From Medicago truncatula (lineage: Eukaryota; Streptophyta; Magnoliopsida; Fabales; Fabaceae): 64,000 bases of DNA. The translations under genes and the position numbers were made by a program. Position 1 is the stretch's first letter. Every line of letters starts with the position of its first letter. The stretch covers positions 28,206,755 through 28,270,754 of the forward strand of contig NC_053048.1 of assembly GCF_003473485.1 (NCBI RefSeq), written 5' to 3'. Below the pieces are notes generated by a model. The model was not told the origin of the DNA. It made no database searches and was given only the letters and a program-made list of their open reading frames with translations. Positions 46,309 through 56,364 of the stretch are shown here, one piece after another.

Positions 46309-48230
46309 ATGATGACATCCCAAACTACCCTTGAAAAAAAAATTGTGGAGCTAGAAAATTCAAAGCAAATACCCCAAAATTCACGACCAAAGATACAAAG
46401 GGTGCAAGAGTATCTAAGAAATAGGAAAAACTTTGAGAAGCATTACTCACCCAAGTTAGTGTCAATAGGTCCTATCCATCATGACAATCCAAATCTGAAG
46501 ACAGGAGAGAAGTACAAGCTTATGTGGGCCGCAAAATACCTCGAGAATATAGGCCGCAATCCACGCGATCTACACAAAAAGATTGCCGATAACATTAATG
46601 AACTGAAGGGTCATTTTAGCGATGATGTTTTAACTTTAACCGGCCAGTCTCTTGAAGACTTTGGTAGCCTTGAAGAAAAGCTGTCGTGGATGTTGTTTGT
46701 GGATGGATGTTCTTTGCTACATATCTTGGAGAAAGCCAAGCTTCATGTACCAGGGCAAATGAATATTAAGGTTGATCAACTGGTTCTTGTGATGATGGAT
46801 GTGCTTTTGTTGGAGAATCAACTTCCTTATGAAGTCCTCAAACTATTGTGGAAAGATAGCGACGAGAGTGAATTGATAAAAAGCATGAAGAATTTCCTCA
46901 AATGTCATCATTGGGCCACACCAGATAATAAGAGGAACAGGAGGAAGCGACGCAATCAAGAGACTAGCAATATAGTTCCAGACAAAACAGGAAAAGAACA
47001 ACATAGCGTATTGATAACGAATGAGTCAGAGACACCATCAGAGAAGGAGAAGGACATGGTTCCAAAAAGAAAAGGAGAAGGAGAACATAGTTTATCAATA
47101 CGAAATGAGTCACAGTTAGAGACACCCTTTCATCTTCTTGATCTTCAGCGTAATATCATCCTCATTACATCTACAACCAAGGTACAACAGAAATATTTGA
47201 GAAAAAAGTAAAATTTGTTACTAAATTTTTGTCATTAAAACTTAACGACAAAACTAGAAAAATAATTTTTCCTTTTTCCGTTAGTAAATTTCATCGCTAT
47301 TTCAACTTTTTTTTATTAGTTTAAGTTTACCTATCATTAATTATCACTATTTCAACTTTTATTAGTTTAAGCATAATTTATATTTGTGGTATACTAACAT
47401 GTGCCCTTAGTTTGTACTTTCCATATTTTAATTACAAAGTGGAGATAGTGATTAGAGAGGGGTGTGCATAATAGTGATTAGAGGATTAAACTAAATAGTG
47501 ATAAAGTAACAATTGTTTTAAAATATTTTTTCTTTGCAAAATGTGATATTTTATTACTGCAAGAGAAATGAATTATTGAAATTTTATTGTTATGATCCAA
47601 TCCATATGTCTGTTTAAAACATAGATTAACAAAGAGAGTTGGAGTCAGAAGAGTTCAGATGAAAAGGTCAAGATGATGACATACCGGAACATACAAGATC
47701 TAAGAGCTGTAGGAATAAGACTTAAGTCAAGCAAGACACGAAGGCCAAGAGACATAGATTTCTCCGAAGGATTGTTCGCTGCAGAACTGACTCTTCCTGA
47801 GATCGTTGTGGACGACACTTCAGCCGCTACTTTCCTCAACCTGATAGCATATGAGATGTGTCCAGATTTTGACAACGACTACGGGATTTGTTCTTTTGCA
47901 GCTTTCATGGACTCGCTTATCGACAATCCTGAAGATGTCAAGTTACTAAGATCAAAAGGGATTTTGCTCAATTCCCTTGGGAGTGATGAGGAAGTTGCTG
48001 AACTTTTCAATATCATAAGTACTGACTTGGTACCTAACTCAGAAACATATTTTGAAGTTAGAGCCAAAATACATGATCATTATTGTAATAGATGCAATAC
48101 ATGGATAGCAGAGGGTTTTCACACTTACTTCAGCAATCCTTGGGCCATTATTGCATTCATTGCTGCGTTTACTGCCCTTGTTCTTACTTTCATTCAAACA
48201 TGGTTTACGGTTAACCCGGCTAGCAAATAA
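46309..48230 (+). CDS. DUF247 (UPF0481) family protein D
   Basis: Proposed CDS join(46309..47181, 47625..48230), 492 residues, phase-0 intron with AAG/GTACAA donor and ACATAG acceptor. Blocks: HYSPKLVSIGPIHHD (45-59), KYKLMWAAKYLEN, LEEKLSWMLFVDGCSLLHILE, QLVLVMMDVLLLENQLPYEVLKL, a long charged linker, HLLDLQRNIIL at the exon 1 end, then YRNIQDLRAVGIRLK, FLNLIAYEMCPDF, SFAAFMDSLID, LGSDEEVAELFNIIS, and the C-terminal membrane segment AIIAFIAAFTALVLTFIQTW about eight residues from the end. The linker of about 80 residues contains an internal near-repeat (EQHSVLITNES then EGEHSLSIRNES) and basic runs, and is the longest of the intact copies. AATAAA at 48434. Probably a membrane-anchored protein; the function of this subfamily is unknown. 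Confidence 0.88.
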
Positions 48231-48819
48231 AGGTGGTTCGTTATGGCAATGTTGCTTTCATACAATTAAAAATTCGTAACAAAAATAGGTCGAGTATGTG
48301 TTGGTATTGCACCGTGCATAATAATTGTCTTCTGGTAAGGCAAGTAGTGTACTTTACTTCTCTGTGGATTGTTTTGAATTTTTGCGTTAAGTTGGTGTGT
48401 CCCTTCATGAGTCTTGACTATGAGTATCTCAGAAATAAAGAGTGCCTTTTCTGTGTTGTTTGTTTGAATTGAAACATGAATTTTCATATTTCTACTATAT
48501 TGTTGAGATTATGTTGATTTTGTTTAGATGAGTTATTTAATATTTTGCTCATCGACATTGCAATAAGTGAATAGACCAAATGAGCTAATAAGACAAGTAT
48601 ATTATAGAGTATTACTAGACATGGCAACACATGAAGTATTGGTTACAAAATAACGTAACAACGAATAAGTGTGGTCCATAAAAAACGAATATACGTACAG
48701 TTAGTGCCATCTTTCTCATTTCCTGTATGTAGTTGATTGTTTTGTTTATTTGCTTATATGTACTCTAGCAGTGCATGTAGATAGTAAAACCGGTGGGAAG
48801 ATTTCTCTTAGAAAAACAT
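48231..48819. other. 3' flank of gene D
   Basis: Carries the shared polyadenylation region (AATAAAGAGTGCC near 48434). A segment around 48270-48350 (AAAAATAGGTCGAGTATGTG, GTCTTCTGGTAAGGCAA) is found otherwise only after gene E, linking D and E as closest neighbours by duplication. Confidence 0.5.
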
Positions 48820-49134
48820 GAACCTGAATCTATTGAGAATAAACTAGAATTGATTAGATGTAGTCAAATTCAAGATTAGTAAAAGCAAAGATCATTTTAC
48901 TTTTCTTGTCCATTGAGTAAAGTGATGGACATATGAAGAGGACAGGTATAAAAATCGATTAAAGTTGAAGTGTAAGATTATTTTAAGCAAGCATATTTAG
49001 TTATCTTGTTCATTAGGTAAAGGTTTGAGAGCATGAAAAACTAAAGCACTATATTGAATTTGAGCCCATATTATATAATACACATTTTGATTTACATTTT
49101 CGTTAAGTTTGAAAGATCAATATCTCTCAACCAT
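48820..49134 (+). promoter_or_regulatory. Conserved upstream block and TATA box of gene E
   Basis: Retains AAAAGCAAAGATCATTTTAC, TTTTCTTGTCCATTGAG, AAGCAAGCATATTTAGTTATC and the leader AAAGATCAATATCTCTCAACC. TATATAA at 49072-49078 lies 57 bases upstream of the chosen ATG. Part of the distal block is missing compared with C and D. Confidence 0.5.
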
Positions 49135-50985
49135 ATGATGGCATCCCAAACTATTAATGAAAAATTTGTGGAGTTACAAAAATCAAAGCAAACACCCCAA
49201 AATTCACGACCGAAAATACAAAGGGTGGCAGAGTATCTCAGAAATAGAAAAAACTTTGAGAAGCATTACTCGCCCAAGTTGTTGTCGGTAGGTCCTATCC
49301 ATCATGACAACACAAATTTGAAGTTAGGAGAGAAGTACAAGCTTATGTGGGCAGCAAAATACATCGAAAACACTGGACACATTCCAGAGGATCTGCACAA
49401 AAAGATTGCAGATAACATTGATGAACTGAAGGGTCATTTTGGCGACGATGTTTTAACTTTAACTGGCAAGTCTCTTGAAGGCTTTGGAAGCCTCGAAGAA
49501 AAGCTGTCGTGGATGTTGTTCGTGGATGGATGTTCTTTGTTGTATATCTTAGAGAAAGCCAAGCTTGATGAACCTGGGCACATGAATATTAAAGTTGATC
49601 AACTGGTTCTTGTGATGATGGATGTGCTTCTGTTGGAGAATCAACTTCCTTACGTAGTACTCAAGCTATTGTGGAAAGATAACGATAGTGAATTGATAAA
49701 AAGCATGATGACTTTCCTCGACTGTCATCATTGGGCCACACCAGATGAGTCACAGCCAGATAAGGAGAAGGACATGGTTCCAAAAGGAAAGGGAGAAGGA
49801 GAACATAGTGTATCAATAACAAATGAGTCCCAGTTAGAGACACCCACTCATCTTCTTGATCTTCAGCGTAAAATCATCCTCACTACATCTAATTCCAAGG
49901 TACAATAGAAATAACAAAAAAATAAGTACTAGAAAAAATTGAAATAACAACAGAAATTACAAACAAACAAAACTATTAGGTTACTAAATTTAAGGGCAGA
50001 ATAAGAAACAGAGTTTGTTTCATCAGTATATTTCAACTATTTTTATTAGTTTTATGTCTATCTACCATTATCATAATTACAAAGGGGAGGACAGTAATCA
50101 GAGGGGTGTACATAATAGTAATTAGAGGATTAAACTAAAATAAAATAATTAATACTGTATAGAAAAGATAAAATAACACCCTTTTCTTGACTTTTGATAT
50201 TTTTGAGGGGGAAATAACACTTTTTTTAAATATTTTTCCTTTGCTCAAATGTGATTATTATTGCTGCACATAGAAAGTTAAGATTTGAATATTTTTTATT
50301 ATCATGAGTAAGATGATCCAATTCATTTCTGATTAAAACATAGACTAAAAGCAATGAAGCTAACAACAATAAATGGAGTCAGAAGAATTCAGATGAAAAT
50401 GTCAAGAAGAATTCAAAGGAAGATGTCAAGATGATGACATACAGGAGCATACAAGATCTAAGAGCAGTCGGAATAAGACTTAAGTCAAGTGCGACACGGA
50501 GGCCAACAGACGTAGATTTCTCTGCAGGATGGTTCGCTGCGAAACTGACTCTTCCTGAGATCGTTGTGGACGACACTTCAGCCGCAACTTTCCTCAACCT
50601 GATAGCATATGAGATGTGTCCAGATTTTGAGAACGACTACGGAATTTGTTCGTTTGCAGCTTTCATGGACTCACTCATTGACCGTCCTGAAGATGTGAAG
50701 GAATTGAGATCAAAAGGGATTTTGCTCAATTCCCTTGGGAGTGATGAGGAAGTTGCCGATTTTTTCAATATCATAAGTACTGACTTGGTACCTAATACAA
50801 AAATATATTTTGAAGTCAGAGAAAAAATACATGAGCATTACTGTAATAAATGCAAGACTTGGATAGCGCTGGGTTTTCACACTTACTTCAGTAATCCTTG
50901 GGCCATTATTGCATTCCTTGCTGCGTTTATCGCCCTTGCTCTAACTTTCATTCAAACATGGTTTGCGGTTGACCCGGCTTGCTAG
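49135..50985 (+). CDS. DUF247 (UPF0481) family protein E
   Basis: Proposed CDS join(49135..49899, 50344..50985), 468 residues. The start is the MMASQ methionine pair shared by all paralogues. The frame extends upstream to 49054 but that part corresponds to the leader and TATA region of the others. Donor AAG/GTACAA, acceptor ACATAG, phase 0. Blocks: HYSPKLLSVGPIHHD, LEEKLSWMLFVDGCSLLYILE, QLVLVMMDVLLLENQLPYVVLKLLWK, HLLDLQRKIIL, then YRSIQDLRAVGIRLK, FLNLIAYEMCPDF, SFAAFMDSLID and the terminal hydrophobic segment AIIAFLAAFIALALTFIQTW. The protein ends VDPAC, a few residues shorter than the usual (N/H)PASK. The first 30 residues of exon 2 contain a lysine/asparagine-rich duplication (KKNS…KNSKEDVK). 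All family blocks are intact; function unknown. Confidence 0.88.
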
Positions 50986-51253
50986 TAAAGGTGGTTTGTT
51001 ATGGCAATGTTGCTTTTGTACGATTAAATTATGTTACAAAAATAGGTCAAGTGTGTGTTGGCATTGCACCGTAATAATTGTCTTCTGGTAAGGCAATTAG
51101 TGCACTTCAACTCTCTAAGAATTGTGTTGAAAATTTTTTAAAATTTTTTGGGTTAAGTTGGTGTGTCCCTTGAGTATCTCATAAATGATGAGTGCCTTTT
51201 TTCTTTGTTCTGTCTGTTTGAATCGAAACACGAATTTGTTTGAATTAAAGAAG
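50986..51253. other. 3' flank of gene E
   Basis: Matches the D flank through CTTCTGGTAAGGCAATTAG and the flank at 55080-55190 through GGGTTAAGTTGGTGTGTCCC and CATAAATGATGAGTGC. No coding sequence. Confidence 0.45.
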
Positions 51254-51590
51254 TTTTCATATTCATTTCAATCTCTTCAATGCTATAAAAGTATAAATTC
51301 CACAGATTACAGGTCCTGCTAGTACACCAAATACGTGCTAAATGACAGGACTTGTAACAATTCATCATGCATTCATAAAAATAAGATAAATTTATTTCTT
51401 ATACCACCCATTTCAGTTCATTTTACCCTCAACAAATATTTGAACATGTCCAATCGTGGAAAAGTCATTCAAAATCATAAGATCACCGAAGTTGACTTGA
51501 TGCACCTGGTCGGTATTCTCCAATTCCTAGTAGGTCCTGTAAAAGTATCAACATGTTACGATTAACTGATGGTCTTGGTTTGAATACAAA
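51254..51590. repeat. 337-bp near-identical direct repeat downstream of E, copy 1
   Basis: Differs from 55510-55847 at only a handful of positions (for example CATGTCCAATCGTGGAAAAG versus CATGTTCAATCGTGGCAAAG). Both copies sit at the same place relative to a DUF247 3' flank. A minus-strand open frame of about 70 codons is shared but carries no recognisable domain. Confidence 0.85.
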
Positions 51591-51774
51591 ATACGTGCTA
51601 AATCCTCTTTTGTCTTGGTCATTGCAAACAATATCAAAGTCAATGACAACTCCAAATCCTCTTTTAGTTTGGTCGTTGCAAAATCCTAAAGTCGTTGATC
51701 ACGCTAAATTCTCTTTTAGTTTGATCATCGCAAATATAAATATGAATACAATCAAACTCCCGCAATAAGTTTTT

Positions 51775-51925
51775 GCACAATCAATTTATTTTGCTCGCAT
51801 TTATCACAACAAAACATTTAAATTAAAATCAACAAAAAAAACATTTTCTGACCCAAAACTACGTAGCTTTGAATTTTCAATCGCACTCAAAGATACGTCG
51901 GAGCAAGAGACCACTTTTTCAATAA
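51775..51925. repeat. Partial third copy of the 560-bp repeat
   Basis: GCACAATCAATTTATTTTGC, CATTTATCACAACAAAACAT, AACTACGTAGCTTTGAA and GGAGCAAGAGACCAC correspond to the right half of the repeats at 39731 and 42758. It runs directly into the response-regulator fragment. Confidence 0.6.
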
Positions 51926-51941
51926 TTGCTCCTACGGAAGA

Positions 51942-52068
51942 AGCAGAGAACGGTGCACTAGCACCAACTCCGGTGAGTTTCCTGCTGGGTTAAGGGTTCT
52001 TGTCGTTGATGATGACGTTACTGCGTTGAAGATAATTGAGCATATGTCTCTTCGCTGTCATTATAAAG
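51942..52068 (+). pseudogene. Orphan first-exon fragment of a response-regulator receiver domain
   Basis: In one frame the DNA encodes GEFPAGLRVLVVDDDVTALK and IIEHMSLRCHYK, ending AAAG with a GTTAGC donor. This is the opening beta-strand and acidic pocket (DDD) of plant type-B response regulators (ARR-B), which start with a similar FP(V/A)G(M/L)RVL.VDDD segment and have an intron close to this point. No continuation of the receiver domain (the phospho-acceptor Asp or the Lys) and no Myb-like domain occurs downstream before gene F. The upstream reading frame lacks a clear start. Most likely a captured or duplicated exon, not a functional gene; a very small expressed peptide cannot be excluded. 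Confidence 0.7.
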
Positions 52069-52289
52069 GTTAGCTTTTTCATTTCTCCAAATAATTTTGT
52101 AAAGTTAGTATTGTTAACTGTTAAGTCAAATTCACGTTTTTATCCTCAAGCGAGTGCTTAGTGTTTGTTATCTCCATTCTCCAAAAATAGCACTGTTTTT
52201 AATGTTGTTTTTGTTTTTTTATTGCTCGTGTCCCTTTGGGTGTCTCAAAAAATGTCCCTTTGTATTGTTACAGTTTGAAATTGAATATT

Positions 52290-52904
52290 TTATGTTAATC
52301 CCAAGGAGTTAAAAGCCAAGATAGAAGTACCCAAAAAAAAAAACAAAAAAAGAAATAGAAGGAGAAGCTGCATGGCACACATGATTAAATTCTAGAACAG
52401 TAAAAGCAAAGATCCTTTTTCCATGAATTTTACTTTAGCAGTGAAGAGGACAGGTATAAAAATTGATTAAAGTTGAAGTGTAAGATTTTGTTTTAAGCAA
52501 GCATATTTACTTATCTTGTTCATTAGGTAAAGGTTTGAGAGCATGAAAATCTAAAGCACTATATTGAATTTGAGCCCATATTAAAAGGAGAAGCCGCATG
52601 GCACACATGATTAAATTCTAGAACAGTAAAAGCAAATATCCCTTTTCCATGAATTTTACTTTTCTTCTCCATTGAGTTAACTGGTGGACGTGTAGTTCGT
52701 TCCGAGAACAAGTTACTTTAGCAGTGAAGAGGACAGGTATAAAAATCAATTAAAGTGGAAGTGTAATATTTTAAGCAAGCATATTTACTTATCTTGTTCA
52801 GTAGGTAAAGGTTTGAAAGCATGAAAATCTAAAGCACTACACTGAGCCCATATTATATTATATATGCATTAGGTAAAAGTTTCAACCATTATTATATTGA
52901 ATGA
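52290..52904 (+). promoter_or_regulatory. Conserved upstream region of gene F, tandemly duplicated
   Basis: Two consecutive copies of the DUF247 upstream block, about 52360-52582 and 52585-52862. Each has GAGAAGC(T/C)GCATGGCACAC, TTCTAGAACAGTAAAAGCAA, GCAGTGAAGAGGACAGGTAT and AAGCAAGCATATTTACTTATC, followed by GAGCCCATATTA. The second copy leads into TATATTATATATGC (about 52850), a likely TATA region, and then to the ATG at 52905. Confidence 0.55.
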
Positions 52905-54626
52905 ATGATGGCATCCCAACCTACCCTTGAAAGAAAAGTTGTGGAGCTACAAAGGTACATAGATACAAATCCAACACCCCCAAGTTCAAAACCAAAGATA
53001 CAAAGGGTGGCAGAGTATCTCAGAAAGAGAGAAAATTTTGAGAAGCATTACATCCCAAGGTTTGTATCAATAGGTCCCATCCATCATGGCAGTACAGATC
53101 TGGAGTTAGGAGAGAAGTACAAGCTTATGTGGGCAGCAGAATACATCAAAAAAACTGAAAGCATTCTGAAAGATCTGCACAAAAAGATTGCCGATAACAT
53201 TGATACGCTGAAGGATCGTTTTAGCGATGATGTTTTAACTTTAACCCGCAAGTCTCTTGACGGCTTTGGTAGCCTCGAAGAAAAGCTGTCATGGATATTG
53301 TTCGTGGATGGATGTTCTTTGTTGCATATCTTGGAGAAATGGAAGCATTTTGAACAAGAGCACATGACTATTGTGATGATGGATGTGCTTTTGTTGGAGA
53401 ATCAACTGCCTTATGAAGTACTCAAGCTATTGTGGAAAGACGACAACCAGAGTGCATTAATAGAAAGCATGACGAATTTCTTCAACTATCTTCATTTGAA
53501 ACGAGATGATCCACGGTTAGAGAAGGAGAAGAAAGGAGAAGGACAACATAGTGTATCAATGCCAGATGAGTCACTGTTAGAGCCACCCAATCATCTTCTT
53601 GATCTGCATCGTAAAATGATCCTCACTGCATCTAATTCCAAGGTACAATAGATTCAACAATAAAAAGTACTAAAACAAATAGAAATAACAAAAGAAATTA
53701 GAGACAAAAATATTTGGTTACTAAATTAAGGACAGAATTAGAAACGGAGTTTGTTTTTTTCGGTTTCTAAATATTCTTTCCTTTACAAAATGTGATATTT
53801 ATTATTTTACAGAGGAAGTATAATTTTGAATTTTTTTTTATTATCTTAAGTAAGATGATCCAATCCATTTTTTATTACAACATAGACTAAAGAAAATAAA
53901 TGGAGTCAGGAGCTTATTCTAAGAATAAAGTCATGGAAATGGCCATGGGAGCTTTGTGGAAAACTACACAGATGGATTGGGATGAATTCAGAGCGACCTT
54001 CCGAATTGAGGACGATGAATTCAGAGCGACCTTCCGAATTGAGGACGATGAATTCAGAGCGACCTTCCGAATTGAGGACACACAGGAACATACAAGATCT
54101 AAAAGCTGTAGGAATAAGACTTAAGTCAAGCAATACACCAAGCCCAAAAGACATACATTTCTCCGATGGATGGTTCACTGCAGAACTGACTCTTCCTATG
54201 ATCATTGTGACCGACAGTTCAGCCTCTACTTTCTTCAACCTGACAGCATATGAGATGTGTCCAGATTTTGAGAACAAATACGAAATTTGTTCTTTTGTAG
54301 TTTTCATGGAGTCACTCATCGACCATCCTGAAGATGTGAAGGAATTGAGATCAAAAGGGATTTTGCGCAATAAACTTGGGAGTGATGAGGAAGTTGCCCA
54401 TCTTTTCAATATCATAAGTACCGACTTGAGAAAAAGTGGAACATATAATAAAGTTTCAGAAAACATACATAAGCATTACCGTAATAAATACAAGAATTGG
54501 ATAGCGCAGCGTTTTCACACTCACTTCAGCAATCCTTGGGCCATTACTGCATTCCTTGCTGCGTTTATCGCCCTTGCTCTTACTTTCATTCAGACATGGT
54601 TTACGGTTAACCCACCAAGAAAATAA
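52905..54626 (+). CDS. DUF247 (UPF0481) family protein F, with an exact triple repeat
   Basis: Proposed CDS join(52905..53642, 53886..54626), 492 residues, phase-0 intron (AAG/GTACAA donor, ACATAG acceptor). Exon 1: HYIPRFVSIGPIHHG, KYKLMWAAEYIKK, LEEKLSWILFVDGCSLLHILE, IVMMDVLLLENQLPYEVLKLLWK, HLLDLHRKMIL. Exon 2 opens with a linker unlike the other paralogues, rich in tryptophan (KSWKWPWELCGKLHRW). Then come three identical 11-residue repeats (MNSERPSELRT), then HRNIQDLKAVGIRLK, FFNLTAYEMCPDF, SFVVFMESLID, LGSDEEVAHLFNIIS and the C-terminal segment AITAFLAAFIALALTFIQTW. The whole frame is open, but the odd linker may have arisen by shifts in once-different sequence, and splicing to a later acceptor is possible. 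It is the most divergent intact copy. Confidence 0.8.
53981..54079 (+). repeat. Three exact 33-bp tandem copies inside gene F exon 2
   Basis: Units at 53981-54013, 54014-54046 and 54047-54079 are identical. Each begins GATGAATTCAGAGCGACC and ends GAATTGAGGAC. Because 33 is a multiple of three the coding frame is kept. No other DUF247 copy here has the unit. Confidence 0.97.
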
Positions 54627-54639
54627 AGGTGGTTTGTTA

Positions 54640-55509
54640 TGACACTCATCACATCTCTGGATTTTAATAGGTTGTGTTTTTAACAAATAAATTGTGTTAA
54701 GTTTGTGTGTACGTCTTAACTATGAGTATTTAAAAAAGAATGTCTTTATATTTCTGCTGTGTGTTTGAATTGAAACATGAATAAATTAATGGATATTCTC
54801 ATAGATGATCTACGTGTTTCTATATTGTTGAGATTATGTTGATTTTGTTTAGATGAGTTATTTAATATTGTGTTCATCGACATAGTAATGAGTGAATAGA
54901 ACAAATGAGTTAATAAGACAAGTATATATTATAGGGTATTCATAGACATAACAACGCACAAAGTATTCGTTTACAGAAATAACTTAACAACAAAATTCAA
55001 CTCAAATCTAATCATTTCCTATGAAAATGACAAACTTGATGAATAATTTATTTATCACATGCATTTTTTTTAAGGATTGTGTTGAATATTTTTATGAATT
55101 TTTGGGTTAAGTTGGTGTGTCCCTTCTTGAGTATCGCATAAATGATGAGTGCTTTGTTTTGTCTGTTTGAATTGAAACATGAATTGTCATATTTCAAGTG
55201 TATTTCAATGAACTTCTGTTGAATTGTGTTATTTCAGAACTGTTATTTCAACAAATGAACTGTTAGTCTATTATATGTATTATTTTATAACTGTTATTTC
55301 TGAGTTTGACAGAAATTACGCTTTGGCTAGTGTGAAAATCTACAGATGATATTTGTTATGTATTTCATTGTTATATCCCTTCGTAACTGATCATTATCCA
55401 TCGATTAAATATTTCAATTTCAAAGTTGAGGTACCGAAGAGGGATAATCTATCAAGTAATTGTTTATTTAATCGATTAAAGATGCCATTTCTGTAAAAAT
55501 ATAAAGACG
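54640..55509. repeat. Two successive DUF247 3' flanks, no gene between
   Basis: 54640-55070 is the usual flank of F (GTTTGAATTGAAACATGAAT, GTATATATTATAGGGTATTC, ATAGACATAACAACGCACAA). At about 55075 a second flank begins (GGGTTAAGTTGGTGTGTCCC, AAATGATGAGTGC, GAATTGAAACATGAATTGTC) that matches the one after gene E. No coding remnant separates them, suggesting a deleted paralogue or unequal crossover. Confidence 0.6.
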
Positions 55510-55847
55510 TTTTCATATTCATTTCAATCTCTTCAATGCTATAAAAGTATAAATTCCACAGATTACAGGTCCTGCTAGTACACCAAATACGTGCTAAATG
55601 ACAGGACTTGTAACAATTCATCATGCATTCATAAAAATAAGATAAATTTATTTCTTATACCACCCATTTCAGTTCATTTTACCCTCAACAAATATTTGAA
55701 CATGTTCAATCGTGGCAAAGTCATTCAAAATCATAATATCACCGAAGTTGACTTGATGCACCTGGTCGGTATTCTCCAATTCCTAGTAGGTCCTGTAAAA
55801 GTATCAACATGTTACGATTAACTGATGGTCTTGGTTTGAATACAAAA
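55510..55847. repeat. 337-bp near-identical direct repeat, copy 2
   Basis: See copy 1 at 51254-51590. The near identity implies a recent duplication or conversion. Confidence 0.85.
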
Positions 55848-55849
55848 TA

Positions 55850-56360
55850 ATTCGTAACTTTGCATGTTTAAAACAGAATTTTTCAAATATTTTTTTTTTG
55901 TTGAGATATATCTGTTTATGACTGTACTTCTATTCTCTTTCAAACTCAATAGGACTGTTAAAAATGATCATTTTAGGTTGGAATACAGGCTTTCAATTGC
56001 AATTGTTCAATTTATTTATGATAAAATAACTAATCTTGGGGAACTCCTACACAAAATCAATTTAAGAACAAGAATTAAAAGGTAGTATTCCTTTTTGTAT
56101 TGGAATTTACATCGTAATTTCAAATATATGGAACCAAAAGAAGAAGAGAAAACATCAACAGACTTTTATGGACATAATCCACCAAAGCCTTTTATGGAAA
56201 TGTCATTTTTTTTAATAAAGCCTCTTAAGAGAAAAAGCTTCTAGTCTGATAGAGCTTAGCCAAAATCGTGCTGAAATGAAGAAAACGACAAAGTACTATG
56301 GAGATGACCCAATCAGCTTAGATACTCTTGGCCAAGTGCACAATTGTGTAAAATAAGATA
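55850..56360. other. No recognisable feature
   Basis: Spacer between the duplicated flank and the 3' end of the minus-strand gene. It may include that gene's 3' UTR (minus strand leftward of 56365); no clear polyadenylation hexamer was singled out. Confidence 0.35.
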
Positions 56361-56364
56361 CATA

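Noticed and set aside
49054..49134. N-terminal extension of gene E (27 more residues)
   Set aside because: It would need a non-ATG start and overlaps the TATA box and leader that are non-coding in every paralogue; the MMASQ start is shared by the family.
53906..54466. Minus-strand 186-codon frame opposite gene F exon 2
   Set aside because: It is the antisense shadow of the conserved DUF247 exon; similar antisense frames occur opposite the other paralogues.
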